Source of the DNA: Thamnaconus septentrionalis
Lineage: Eukaryota; Chordata; Actinopteri; Tetraodontiformes; Monacanthidae
Assembly: GCA_009823395.1 (NCBI GenBank)
Contig: CM020513.1
Location: 3,988,501 to 4,052,500 of the forward strand
Length of the DNA stretch: 64,000 nucleotides
Direction: 5' to 3'
The translations under genes were made by a program, and so were the position numbers. The notes under the pieces were generated by a model. It was not told the DNA's origin, searched no databases, and saw only the letters and a program-made list of their open reading frames with translations. Position 1 is the stretch's first letter. The number at the start of each line of letters is the position of its first letter. This document shows positions 14,801-27,325 of this stretch, in pieces.

Positions 14801-17800
14801 GATATGTTGACTGTACACAGGGCTTTGAACCTTATTTACAAATCCTCAGTGGTTTTGGCATCACATGGATTTTTTTTTAATTTGGTTATTTAAAATTTTT
14901 ATCAGAAATGTTCGTAATGTCATCTGAATTTCACTTGTTTGTCTGTGTCATGACAGCAAAACAGCCTTTTTACAGACTAATACGAAAGAGGATTTGGGCC
15001 ACAATAAGAGAAAAAAAATATTACAAGAAGGAGATTTTTTTAATTTAAGTTTTCATTTTGAGTTTTAAGTTGACTTTTCGTGAATAAAGTCAAAATTTCA
15101 GGAAGAAAGTCGATGTAAAAAAGACGATATTTCGTGAATAAAGTCAATGAAAAAAAAGAAGAAATTTTGTGAATAAAGTCAACGTAAAAAAGACAAAATT
15201 TTGTGAATAAAATCAACAAAAGTCAAAGTTGACACAAATAAAGTGGAAATTGGTGAGTAAACTGGATGGATGGTGGATTAACCCAGTTACCCACAGTTAA
15301 AAGTAAACTGGTGAAAATGGATGTACTCCACTACACTTCGGCACAGAGCCTTTCGACTTTATTCTCGACATTTTGACTATACGTATTGATTGATTGCAAA
15401 ATTTCGATTTTATTCACAAAATGTTGTCTTTTTTTTCGTCAACTTCATTCACAAAATTACGACTTTAGTCTCGAAATTTCAACTTTACTCTCAAATTGGA
15501 GACTTGGGGAAAAAAATCTATCTTAATTTTTTTCTCTTCTTGTGGCCCTAGTCCTCTTCTGTACCTCTGTGTTGCAACTTGTTCAGTTTGCAGACTTTTT
15601 AATTTTTTTTCCTATAAAGCTCCGTACATATGCACCTGACAACGAATGGTTCATTGAGACCATGAACACGGTGTTTTCACTGGGTGGAGACATGATGCAG
15701 CCGGATTTACCAAACAGTTTCCTAAAACTGCTTTCTGAAGGTGAGACAATGCGGGAAGTCTGTCTCTACACAATGCATTTGTTATCTTGCCGTTGTGCAA
15801 TGTGATGATGGCATCCACCAGCTAATTGCGCGGCCTGTTTCTCTCTAATGCTGCCAGGCTTTGACAGCGCCGAGGAAGACAGGAAGTTGAGGCTGTTTGC
15901 TGTGGACTCGTACATCTCTCTGCTGCAGCAGGAGCCTGACAAGCTGCCCCAGCGCTTCCTGCAGGTCATCAGCTGGGTGAGTTTGCGCTCTGCTCTCTGG
16001 AAATTAGCTGGCAAAGATTTTAATACAAAAGTTGTCTCTCCATCTAGCCCAGCTCTAATACTTAGTGTTTATATTGGCCTGGGGATTTCGACACTTATCT
16101 CTCCATATCAGCTCCATCTCAGTTTTGTCGAACTCAGAGAAAGCTGCTTCAAGACCTGACTAAATCTGAAACCCAGGAAGTGACTGTTTGTGTAGCTCAT
16201 TCTGTTTATAGCTGCAGTTTCATGTTAAATGAGGAACAAAGAAAAACTATGGAAGCTTTTCTCTCTGAAAACATATTTTCACTTTCCTGCTGGCGCTGCT
16301 ATTTCACATTGCAGCTCACTGTTGGATCGCAAAAAAAATTGATTGGCTACCTTTGCGATACACAGGCCAATCACATTCCAACATTTCTAAATGCTCACCC
16401 ACGCTGTGGGCCTGTTACGAGACCAACGAGACAAATCCAAACAATTTTCTCTTTTTTTTGAGGGAACGTTCCTTCTGGGAACGCAGGGGGAAACTTCTCC
16501 CGTCCCACTAAAGCTCCAAGCAAAACAAGTGCAACATCTTGAACGGGCTTTTTTTCACCACGCCCCTACCGTCTGCAGGTCCTGGGTGAATACTCCCATC
16601 TGAAGGAGGAGCTGGAGCCGACCACAGTCCCGATGCTGCTGGCCAAAGTGTTGGCCATGAAAAACGCCACCAGCGAAACAAAGACCTGGGCCCTGTCGGC
16701 CATGACCAAGCTGTGCGACGGGGGTGCCGGCGCGGCGGTGGCTCAGCAGGTCTCCGAAGCATTCAGCAGCTGCCTGGACACGGTGCTGAGGCAGCGAGGC
16801 CACGAACTGCAGCTGCTCAGCCAGGACCCCGAGCTCCGAGCCAGGGTGCTGCCAAGAGGCGCCGGCCCGGAAGCCCTGGAGGTAACAGAGCTGAATCACG
16901 ACGGTAACAACAGGCCTGATGTCGTTCCACATGAGAACGCTTAGTTAGTTAATGAACCTGGAAAAACCCCTGGTGTGTGAAGGGTTTGGCTCTGTAGCGG
17001 ATTTGATTGTGGCTGCTTGTTAGACAAAAATGAAACCCGCACACACTTGCCCTGTGTCGCAGATAAGTCAAGTAAAAACAGGACTTCAAAAAAAGGAGCT
17101 GATTTTTCATTGATCCAAGTCAAATGTTCAGACGTGTCTGGAACGGTCTGTTTTTTTTTTCTCCAAACCAGTTTCACTTCTGGCCTGCAGCCGACTGGTG
17201 AACAACAGCAGCGTTCTTTAAAGGGTCGCTGACGTTCTGAGAAAAAACAATTGCATGAACTTAAGAAAAACCTCAAGAAAATCAAGATGTTTTTTTCTTT
17301 AAACAATTTATACCATTCATGCATGCAACAAAGTACAAATAAGCTATGACTTCTCAGCTGGTTTTACAACAGTATCAGTTATCAGAAGTTCTAAGAAATA
17401 TATAACATATCATTAAAATTAATACAGGGAAAGTAAGGCAAAATTAAATTTAATCTTAGTCCATTTAAAACCAACTCTGACAGTCATTTGCTGGAGCAGC
17501 TTGTTAACGGTGAGTGTCCCAAGCTGCCAGAATTGCTTCAATAAACACTTTCACGATTCATTACAAATAGTTATTTATCCTCAGATGTGACGCATGCATA
17601 CATCGGAGCTGCTCTGGTTGTTTTCCAGGTGGACTCCTCTCTGTCTTTTCTCGATGAATTTGTCTCGGAGGCGTTGGCTGCTGGCGCCGCTCCCTACAAG
17701 CCTCCGCACCAGCGGCAGGAGGAACTGGCTCGCGCCAAAGGTAAAACTCGGGGCAAAAAACAACAACAAAAAAAGGAACCGAAAAAAACATTTCAGAAGG

Positions 17801-18064
17801 CGGCAGATTTGGCAGCCTCGTTTGTTTGTTTGCTTCCTGACTGCGACGTCTTCCGCAGCACTCAGCCTGGAGCCGTACGGCCTCTCGCTTCCCATCAGCA
17901 TGTCCTCCTGCAGCATCGCCGACAGGCACTCGCCCACGCTGCTGTCCATCAGCTCCGGCCTGTCGGGAAACAGCGCCGACCTGTCAAACAAAGGAGGGTA
18001 GGTGGACATATGCCGAAGTGTCCTTGAGCAAGACGCTGAACCCTAAATTACTACCTGGCAGCAG

Positions 18065-18134
<70 letters not shown>

Positions 18135-21100
18135 CAACTGTGAAGCCCTTTGGTGTCCGTTTATACGGTGTTAATAAGCGCTTATTAGCACTTAATAATG
18201 CCTTAATAAGCGCAGTATAAATGCAGTCCATTTACCATGTACCATTCCAAGCTGCACACACTCAAACTCTGTCCATCCGCAGCTCTACCACCCTGAAGCT
18301 GGACGGCGTGAAGAGGATGTGGGGGAAGGAGGGCTACCTGGTGCAGAGGGAGGCGGTGGAGGAGGGCGCCCAGGTGGAGGTGCCCAGCCCGCTGCTGTCC
18401 CTGGGCCAGCAGGAGGAGGAGATTCAGGACGAGTCCGGCCCCTCAACCAGCCAGACCGCCACGGCCACTCCGACAGCCACCCCGGAGCCCGAGCAGGAGA
18501 AGCAGCAGCTGGCATCGTCGCTGTTTGTGGGCCTCAGCTCCCACAGTGACGTGTCTCTGGTGAGCTCGCCGGTGTTTCTGGGTTCTCATGTTCCAGCGGA
18601 ACAACAAGAGCGTTAAGAGCTTCAACACAGGGTTCAGGTTTCATAGCGAGCTGAGGTGGAGGCACCTGATTGTGGCATTGTGGGAAGCAGCGATCGCTGC
18701 ACTGTGTGGTTTTTGGATCAAATCTGCATGTCACTTCTCGCACTTTGACTGGATGATTGATTGATTTTTACATTTTTAACCTCTTCGTACAAATTGTGGT
18801 GAATCCTCACAGCTGAGATGTTGGGACCTCTGAATGTTGCTCATCTTGGTATTTAAACAACATTCAGTTCAATCAAGTCAAACACACACACATACACACA
18901 TCTACTATGCAGCAACACACTCTCATGATGCACATATAAGACACACACATTGTAATGCTTAAACTGTAAATCTGTGTGTAATAATGATTCCCAGGTCTCT
19001 AATTTTATTACCAGTTTATTGTTGTAATAAATACCAAGCTGTGGACCAGCTAACTAGAGCCGCGTTCAGACTGCCAGCCAAAATCTGATTTTTAGCCCAT
19101 CCAGATTGAAACCGGATGGCTCTTTTGTAGTCTAAACAGTCACCAATCACATGAAATCCGATTTTTGCAAAACGGATTGAAACCACCTTTGGGAGGGAGT
19201 TTCAAATGGCATTTGGACAGATGTGTCTCAGTGTGAACAGTTCCAAACACACTGATGGGTTTTGACTGTCCGTGACGTCACTCTACGCGACGCAAGAGTC
19301 AATGCGCCACCAGAGAGCGCCATTCCAGGTGCGTAGCTGTAACGTAATGGAGCAGACAGAAGCAGTAGGAAACAGCAGTACCTGGACAGAGGAGGAACCT
19401 CATTGGCTCATCAGTGTGTGGGGAGACACTGTAGCTCCATTCAAGCCAAGCTCCAGGAGTTGTAGCGCAACAAGTGCCACTGTCGCAATGATATGACGTC
19501 ATACACTAAACGCTACGCTGGACGACGCCTCCGCTCCGACGTCGTTGCTACAGCAACCTGTCAGATGGGTCAATAATGTGGTCCAGTCTGAACAAAGCCA
19601 CATTCCATTTGGACACTTGCTAAAAACAGTGTGGACAGTCAGCCCTGAAAATCAGGTTTGAGAAGGAATCTGATTTCAATCAGATTCGCCTGCAGCCTTG
19701 GTGACCCCACTCATTATGTCTCAGTGTATTAATAAGTGATGGAAGCCGGTGAATCATTCTTTAATTTATACGTGTTTATATATATGTTATATTTTATATT
19801 TTCACATGTTGGGAATAAACAATGTATAGCTGATTTCTGCTTCATTGCTCTCTTCCCCTTGGTCTCTTCAAACAGATGGGAAAATCAGAGCAGAATTCGC
19901 ATCGCTTCAGACGAAAGGCCAAAGGTTCGGCCTCGCTGTCGGCCGGCAGGGAGACGACCTCCGACCCCGCGGTCTCGGCCCCGAGCGCCGTGGACGACCT
20001 GCTATGCGACAGCCCGGCGGAGACGCCCTCATGTAGGCAGGGCAGCCTCGCTGTGGCCAACGGCCGCTGCTCCGACTCAGAGCTGACCAACGGCGACGCG
20101 GCGGGAGGTGAGCTCCGCCTCCCCGGAGAGGACGGCCTGGACGGCGAGGACGGCCCTGCTACGGCTGGAGACCTCAATCTCGCCTCCCGTCTCCCCGATG
20201 ATCTGGCCGGACTCCCCCGCTCTGACGTCACCCCGCTGGGCTCCGACGGCACCCTGGATCTCTCAGCCTGTCACGTTCAGGGCGAAGACTCTTTAGCGCT
20301 CCTCGTCTTCGTCCACAACTCATCCTCCTCGGACCTCCAGCAGGTCATGCTGGAGCTGCACTCCGATGAACTCGAGGTGATTTTTTTTTTTTCTGAAAGA
20401 AAACTCCAATGTGTAAGATTCGGTTTGATTTAGGATTTTTATATTGGTAAAAGCGGAACGTACTGCACATAAATACATCCATGAAAGTAGATACTCACAG
20501 TATAATAAAAGTAATTTGGTTTTCCTCCCCTTAGAACAGTTCTCATATATCAGAACATACATAGAACAATTACGGTCTTGCTCAGACCCCCAGATTCCAA
20601 GATGGCGGCCCATTCATTTCAATGGAGTTGCTCACCCAACGCATACGCTGAAAAAGTTTTGGACTTCCACATTAATGGGCCCATAGAGCACGCAGAGTAG
20701 TGTCACTTCCCATCATGCCTGTGTAACTCACATGATCTATTTGGCCAATCAGAATGATCCTGAGAATGTCACTTACAGACGCGTCAGGACGCAGCCAATC
20801 AGAACGAGCTGAGACACAGCAGCACGTACGACGTTGTGATGTCACGCTGGGAATGAACTGTTTTCTGGTGATTTTCTGGCCTTTATCATTTTTTTTAAAC
20901 GACTAAAAGACCATAATTGAAAAATCTGCAATAGAAAGATTTGATTTGAATCGTGTTTCAGATCACAGTCATCCTGTCAGTCGTTTTAAAGGCCTTTATT
21001 TTTGTATTGCAGTCTGTGGGGAAATTGCTTTTAGGACCCATTGGATTTTTTTGTTGCAGTACCTCGAGTGGCCACTGGGAAAAATCGGCTTGCCGCCATA

Positions 21101-23227
21101 TTGCCAGTCCAGTATCGAGTTATAATACATCCATGGTCTTGCTCCTAGTTAGCTGCCATCTTGCACCGCCAGTTTTGAAGGAAGTCCGGCTGACAGTGTC
21201 CTAAATGCAAAACAGGCTGTCAGGCGGGATTCCTTAGAAAGTTTACGCGCTGGACCTTTAAGCTAATATCTCATTTTGTTCCACCTAAGAAGATGTTTCT
21301 TCTAATCTTGGTTTCAGGTGTTGTGTGCGTGCGAGAACACGCTAGCAGAGGTGCAAAGTGGACGCACGGTCACGTGTCGCTACCTCCTGTCGGTGAAGAA
21401 GCCTGCAGCGCACGTGGAGGTCGTGGCCGTGGTTTCGTACCCGACGCCGGACCCCCGGTCGCTGCGGTTATCCTACCAAATGCCTCTGAGCAGCTTCATC
21501 AGGTGACGACCTTCACCACCCACCCTCCTCTTCACCCACCGAGGGTTCGAATTCTTACTGTGGTGTTTGTTGCCTTCTTCCCTCAGACCCTTGAGCGTGT
21601 CCACCGAGGATTATGGGAAAATGTGGCTGTCCTTCTCGCACGACACCAAGCAGAACCTGAGGCTGGTGGGCGGCGGCCGGGAAGCTCTGAGCACCACGCT
21701 GAGCGTGCTGGAAAGGAAGCTGCGGCTCCGCGTGGTGGAGATCATCGGTGAGCCAAGAGCGATGCAGATCGCTGATAAACCTCCATAAATAGAGTCGGTG
21801 TACCGAGGCCGAGCGGTTACCGTAGCAACCCGAGGTCTGGCCCGCCACAGCAAGGTTCTCTGCTGCCTGTCGTCACTTGCCTGTCCCTCTGTCCCACCCC
21901 TCCCAGTCTGGTTCTTCACCACCAAACTCAACAAACAAAGGTTATGCAGGTAGAATGTCAGTCTTAATGTCAAGCCTCGGAAGATATTTTTATGGAAGAG
22001 GATTAGGGCCACAAGAAGAGTAAAAAAATTAAGATCGAAAATTGAAGTTTCCAATTTGAGAATAAAGTTGATGTAAAAAAAGACGAAATTTCAAGAATAA
22101 AAGTGAAATTTTGCAATTACGTGAAGTAAGTCAAAATGTTGAAAGGCTCTGCGCGCAAGTATCGTGGAGAACTTCCGTTTTCGCCAGTTTCCTGATTACT
22201 GTGGGTGAACCTTGTGGGATACACCTGTTTTCGGCAGTTTGCTTTTAGCTGTGGTAAATGGGTTAATCCACCATCCATCAAGTCTACTCGCCAATTTCCA
22301 CCTTATTTATGCGTCGACTTTATTCATGAAATTTCAACTTTATTCATGAAATTTCGTCTTTTTTTTACGTCAACTTTAGACGCAAAATTTCAACTTAAAA
22401 CTCGAAATGAAAACTTAAACAAAAGTCTCCTTCCTGTCATGTTTTTTTCTTTTCTTTTCTTTTCTCTTTCATATATTTTGGATGTCGTTATATTGGGACA
22501 CCCCCCCACCCATTAATTACAAATGGTTTACTTAGCTGCTATGTTGAATGTGGGTGAAAACTTAAAGGGAATGTAGACTAATATTTTTTGTTTCAAATCG
22601 CAGAAATGAGTTGCAACCCACTTCCTGGATTGCATCTGATTTTGATATCAGCTTGTATGTACAGCACATGTACATTTTGGTATCTTTCAATTTTATGTTT
22701 GACATGGGCTCTAATGATGTGCCTCTCTTTGATTTTGACTGTGATGTCTTGACCAGTTTCCCTGTTTCATGATTGCATTCTGGATGAACACCATTAATCT
22801 GATATTTTTCCTAGACAGTGTTGTGTTGACAATGTTGGTCTCAAAAATGAGTAAAACCCATGAAGATAGATAATGACTAACTGGTACTGAATAACTTTTT
22901 TCTACCCATTATCATTTTTGCATTGTTCCCTAAGTGTTAAAATACTGATCAGACTTTAATATCCAGCTGATGATATAAAACAATTAATTCAAACTTGAAA
23001 ACAGAGTCAGTGACTTTAAGAAGAGTTTCTGAGTTTGCTATAATGATTTCCCTCCCTCCCCTGCAGGCACTGAAGGCGTGGTGGCGTGCCGGCTGCTGCC
23101 GGACCTGCCGTGCCTGATGCACTGCCGCGTGCACGACGGCACGTTGGCCGTGTGGCTGCGCTCCCCGGTGCCCGACCTGCCCGACTGCCTGCTCTACCAC
23201 TGTCAGAGAGCTTTTACGGAGGACTGA
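11817..23227 (+). CDS. ap4e1: AP-4 complex subunit epsilon-1 (21 exons)
   Basis: Exons: 11817-11957, 12322-12393, 12478-12601, 12709-12782, 12866-12987, 13096-13255, 13350-13516, 13991-14064, 14161-14283, 14377-14486, 14581-14720, 15628-15740, 15858-15976, 16579-16881, 17629-17740, 17859-17997, 18283-18559, 19876-20376, 21318-21502, 21587-21747, 23067-23227. The total is 3378 bases, 1125 residues, close to the human protein. The N-terminal adaptin trunk of HEAT-like helices spans roughly residues 40-610 (MKELMVRAIYCEMLGYEASF, VCMALTVVGQIFPKDMIPA, YLGLKALTYVVQ). A low-complexity hinge rich in S, T, E and Q and a C-terminal appendage follow. Epsilon is a large subunit of AP-4, which sorts cargo such as ATG9 from the trans-Golgi without clathrin. 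Exon 11/12 is joined by an apparent AT-AC intron, and several introns carry transposon remnants. Confidence 0.96.
13863..13910. repeat. (CT)n microsatellite
   Basis: An imperfect CT-repeat lies in ap4e1 intron 7. Confidence 0.7.
14721..15627 (+). other. ap4e1: Apparent U12-type AT-AC intron of ap4e1
   Basis: Exon 11 ends ...GCAGAAAA and the intron starts ATATCCTTCT, matching the U12-type 5' site consensus ATATCCTT. No GT donor keeps the frame. The coding frame resumes at 15628 (ATATGCACCTGAC, giving K-Y-A-P-D-N) immediately after ...CCGTAC, so the intron ends in AC. TTCCTATAA, about a dozen bases upstream, resembles the TTCCTTAAC branch site. The adaptin sequence is continuous across the junction. 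The intron also contains a palindromic MITE. Confidence 0.8.
14985..15558. mobile_element. Palindromic MITE, copy 1, in the ap4e1 AT-AC intron
   Basis: The left end (AAGAGGATTTGGGCCACAATAAGAG-like) is the inverted complement of the right end (CTCTTCTTGTGGCCCTAGTCCTCTT-like). The interior is packed with inverted copies of GTGAATAAAGTCAA-type motifs. It has no coding frame. A second copy in reverse orientation lies at 21996-22470. I found no clear target-site duplication. Confidence 0.75.
18066..18133. repeat. (GT)n microsatellite
   Basis: About 34 uninterrupted GT units lie in ap4e1 intron 16. Confidence 0.95.
19055..19715 (+). mobile_element. Degenerate Harbinger-like element with Myb/SANT-like fragment
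   Basis: This lies in ap4e1 intron 17. It contains a small frame at about 19348-19500 with WTEEEPHWLISVWGD. After a shift of frame it continues as IQAKLQEL, a stop, then RNK. This spacing resembles the Myb/SANT-like DNA-binding protein of PIF/Harbinger transposons (W-x-x-E-E...L-I-x-x-W-x-D...I-Q-x-x-L...R-N-K), broken by frameshift and stop. Near its edges, related AATCTGATTT motifs occur in inverted orientation, but the exact ends were not fixed. Confidence 0.5.
20570..21195. repeat. Possible dispersed repeat in ap4e1 intron 18
   Basis: Non-coding sequence begins GGTCTTGCTCAGACCCCCAG and ends near a second GGTCTTGCTC motif at about 21133. It looks like repeats I have seen widely in teleost introns. 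It also contains one copy of the GTGATGTCAC core shared with four other places in the window. Confidence 0.35.
21996..22470. mobile_element. Palindromic MITE, copy 2, in ap4e1 intron 20
   Basis: It starts with the same terminal repeat as copy 1 (AAGAGGATTAGGGCCACAAG). Its centre is the reverse complement of the centre of copy 1: the GGATGGTGGATTAACCCA block is shared and inverted. The far end is worn, being replaced by a CTTTT-rich tract near 22450-22470. It is non-coding. Confidence 0.7.
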
Positions 23228-23555
23228 CCTGCGAGCGCGACATCTCCACCTGCCCCTCCCCTGCCCACCTCTGACCTCTGACCTCTGACCTCTGACCTCT
23301 AAGGGGGGAGGGAGGGAGGAGGGCTCCGCACAGCAACTGCAACGTCGTGACAGGACTTATCCTTTGTTCCTGTTTTCTTTTTTTAATTGATGACTTGAGC
23401 TTTGACAGTGAGCTTGTTTTGTTTTTGTTTGGCGGTGAAGTAATTCTGAAGGTCAGAAGTGTTTGGAAGTCTTGGCTGGTGCCGAAGTTCAAGACCTAAA
23501 GATCAAAGATAATGTCTTAAAGTGGCTGAGACCTTCCAGTGCATGTGTGCAAGGT

Positions 23556-23603
<48 letters not shown>

Positions 23604-24545
23604 CTAGTATGTCCGTGACCTCCTCACAAGTGAGACATCTTTCATGTCTTCTTCACTTTCATAAGGAGAAGTGTGGGATGAAGAGGGTATGAAAGTGGGG
23701 AATGGGCGACGTTTCCTTGGTGGGAATAAGAGAGTGGGTGAAGGAACAAAGACACACTTTCATCCTCAGATTTACCTGTTTTCTGTTTATGATTTATGTT
23801 TATGGTCATGCTCTTTTTGACTTGAATGGAGAAAATCACTGGACTGGTTGATGATTGGCTGCGGCGCCACCTGCTGATTGCCCATCATTTTGTGTCAGAA
23901 TCGAAAGATGTGACTTACATGGAGTTTGACAGGACTGCAACATACTATTCAGGACATGAGAAGCGTTTACACAACTGTTGAGTGTGTGTTGGTTTTTTTT
24001 TTAACGTGTGAGCAGCAGTGAATGAAGGTGTTGTAATGTTCACGATGGACATTTTATTATCAGGCTGGTGCTTGGCTAGTCATTATCTATGCACCTGTGT
24101 TGCAGCGGGAGGTCTAAGTTGATTTACCAATAGTCTTTTATGACTATATTTTTGTATGGAAACAGTATTAAATGCAGTATTTATTGGAATTTTTTTATTC
24201 TCATGGGAAATATTTTCTCTAATTTCACTCAAAGGGAGAAAAAAACACCTTTGGCTTCCAGTTTGATGGCTTTGTGCCAAGTTGAAAGTTTCATCAGCAG
24301 TTTTATTTTATTCCTGCCTGAAGAGAATTTTTTTTTGCCTGTGATTTGATTTGTAAAACATGGAGTAAAACAACTGACATTGTGTCTAAATCATAACTTT
24401 AACCCGCCGCCTTACTTTCTAATGCCAAGCTGGCGTGTTTGATTTGTGCCTGTGGTACAGTAGGAGGAAAAAAAAAAAAATTTGTTCTTGTAGTGCCTGT
24501 CACTACAATCTGTTAAATTATGAATAAACTGACTTGCAAATTCAG
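23228..24545 (+). other. ap4e1: ap4e1 3' UTR
   Basis: Non-coding sequence follows the stop. It contains five copies of a CCTCTGA heptamer near 23273-23305, a (GT)n tract at about 23558-23600 and a terminal AATAAA at 24523-24528. Confidence 0.6.
23558..23600. repeat. (GT)n microsatellite
   Basis: About 20 GT units lie in the ap4e1 3' UTR. Confidence 0.9.
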
Positions 24546-25355
24546 TCAGAGTTTCATTTGTTTTATTTTATTTACAGAAAAGCAAATGCTCTTTTTGCAA
24601 AAGACATTGAAAACGACTGCGGCTAACATCGTTTACAGTTAACTTAAGCTAACTCTGTCATATATTTCTTATCTTGAGTGACTAAAATGTGCCATCACCC
24701 GTCGACAGATCCTAAACTAAAGAGATACAGATGTTAGAGCTTCAGAAAATACACACATACGATATCCAACTAAATAAAGGCTTTGGTCAGTTGAATTTGG
24801 TGTCATTACAGAGTTTGTCCAGCGGGGGCATTCTCCCTCAATGTAAATTAAATGTTGGTCTTATAGCAGCTGAACATCATTTTTATTGTTATTACAAAGC
24901 ATAACGTTTACATTTACACATTGCACACAGTCTACTGTTGGGGAGTGCTTTCTTTTTGTCTTTTCTTTTTTCTCAAGCACAACCCCCTAAACCATAAAGT
25001 TAGACTAAAGTAAAACAGTATATAACCTGCCTTGCTGGTTCACAGCAAGGCCCCTCAGAAATGTTTGGTTTTGTTTTATTGTGATAACCAACTTTTTATG
25101 TAAATGTAAGTTAATTTCTGTTGCGCAATGATAAGAAGCAAGTTGCTTAGAAAGTTGACCTTGGTTTTACCCACTGGATTTGGAAATGCTAAGAGTTTTT
25201 ATCAACCATACAGACTAATTTGCCCAGAATGTCCTCTCAGAATTTTGGCCGGAAACGTACAAAATCCAAAATCCCCAAAATGTTGCAATAATCACAGAGA
25301 GTTTAGTGCCTTGCTGTGCTCGTCTCTACAGTTTTGTGCGCACGCCGCTGCTCTC
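24546..25355 (-). other. Aromatase 3' UTR and convergent intergenic space
   Basis: Non-coding. TTTATT on the + strand at 24562-24567 (AATAAA on the minus strand) is a candidate poly(A) site for the aromatase gene. It lies only about 35 bases from the ap4e1 poly(A) signal, so the two convergent transcripts may nearly touch. Confidence 0.45.
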
Positions 25356-27279
25356 TCAGCGGTGGCGGCGGCCCTGCAGCGGTGTTTGCCGGGGGATGAA
25401 GCGCATGGCCAGGCTGTCCTTGTCCTCCACCGGCTGCTGCGACAGGTTGTTGGTCTGCTTGATGCTGTCCAGTGTGCGTCCTCGCCGAGGACACACGGTG
25501 AAGCGGGAGAGCAGGGTGACCAGGATGGCCTTCATCATCACCATGGCGATGTGTTTGCCCACGCACGAGCGAGGCCCGGAGCCGAAGGGCTGGAAGAAAC
25601 GGTTGGGCACCTGCAGGAAAAAAAAAGACTTAAGCCTTGTTTGGTGTTTTTTTTGGTTTTGAATTACTCTGTAGACAGGTGATTTCCTGCTACTCACTGC
25701 TCTCTCAAAGTTAGTCAGGCTGAACTCATTTCCTTTGGGGAAGAATTCGGTCTTGTGCATGCGGCCGGTGTTCAGGATGATGTTGGTTCCTTTGGAGATC
25801 CTGACCCCCTCGATGGTGTCGTCCTCCAGCGCTCTCCTCATGGTGAAGTCCACTACCGGGTGGAACCTCATGCACTCGTTGATGAAGCTCTCCATCACCT
25901 TCAGGCTCTGGTAGTCCGTCTCCTCCGCTGCTGTCTCGCCTGGGGAGGGGGGGTAAACGGTGGAGAGACATGACCGCACACGTTTAGGAGGCCTCCTGCG
26001 TCTTATCTGATGACTTTGAGAGTCTCAATGTACCCATGACGCCGCACATCTCCTCCACGATCTTCAGCTCCACGTCTGGGTTCTGCTTCAGCAGCATCAG
26101 CATGAAGAAGAGGCTGATGGAGAGTGTGTCGGGAGCGGCGATCACCATCTCCAGCACGCACTGCCGCACGTTGTCTGCCGACAGCTCGCCCAGCTCCTGG
26201 TCGGGAAGTCAGGGAGAGAGAGAGATCGGAAGCCAGCTGATATGCGGCGAGCGCCAATTAAGCAGACCAACCTGGGCAAAGATCAGCTCGGTGGCAAAGT
26301 CCAGCTCCTCGTCCAGCTTCTCCGACTCCTGTATCATCTTCTTCTTGACGTCGAGCAGGTTCTCTATGGCGTCCTGGAGCTCCTGCCTGTCGGTGGAAAG
26401 TTTTTGGATGAGGCCGCGCGTGGGAACGCCGAGACTTGATGCTGCGTCAGGCGTGAGATCTTACGCCGCCTTCTTGTGCTTGTTGAACAGCCATCCGATC
26501 CTAAAGAACAGGTCGGGCTGTATGAGGACCGTCTGCCAGCTCTCGAAGTAGCAGTGGATCTTCTCCAGCAGCTCCTTTTCTGCACGACAACAAGGACACA
26601 ACCGCAGAATGAGCGGTGCTGGCGGTGGGAGAGTGTTAAAGCAGGGGTTAATGTTGATCCAGGCCGACCGTTGAGGGGAACCCGCAGGAACAGCCTGTTG
26701 GAGATGTCCACCACGATGGCTCTCAGCAGGTTGAGGGAATTCACGTGTCCGGAGGTGTCGGTCATCTCCTGCAGGCGGTCCAGGTGTTCGGTGGTGGCGT
26801 TGACGCACACCCCAACTGTCCTCTGGAGGCTGGGGCCCGTCAGAGCTGAGAGACGTGGGAGGAAACCAGTCATTCAGATTCACAGCTTGTTAAAGGTCTG
26901 ACAGTGTTGAAAAAATTGAAAAAACTTGAACGCAGCACCAAGCTGAGAAAGTCCTTTGTTCTCTTCTCTTTATGTCGCTTTTCAATGAGCGTGTCCAAAA
27001 AGACTCACAATGAGCCCTTTGTGATGTCACCAAAGGAACCTTCGGCCAGGGTGTTCCATTCCCAGAGACCTTCCCTCCTTTTAGCAAGAAGCTACAAACC
27101 AACAATGTTTTGTTGATGGCTCTGAACAAAGGTCCAAATATGCAAAGGTGATCTGATTTCAGGTGATAAAGAGATTTTCTATATTAATTATGTTTATATC
27201 GTCAACATTTAACAAAACATGGCTTCTCTGATCTCTGGGATGAAAAGCATTTGAAGCTGTTTAGATAGATATTTTAGAC

Positions 27280-27325
<46 letters not shown>

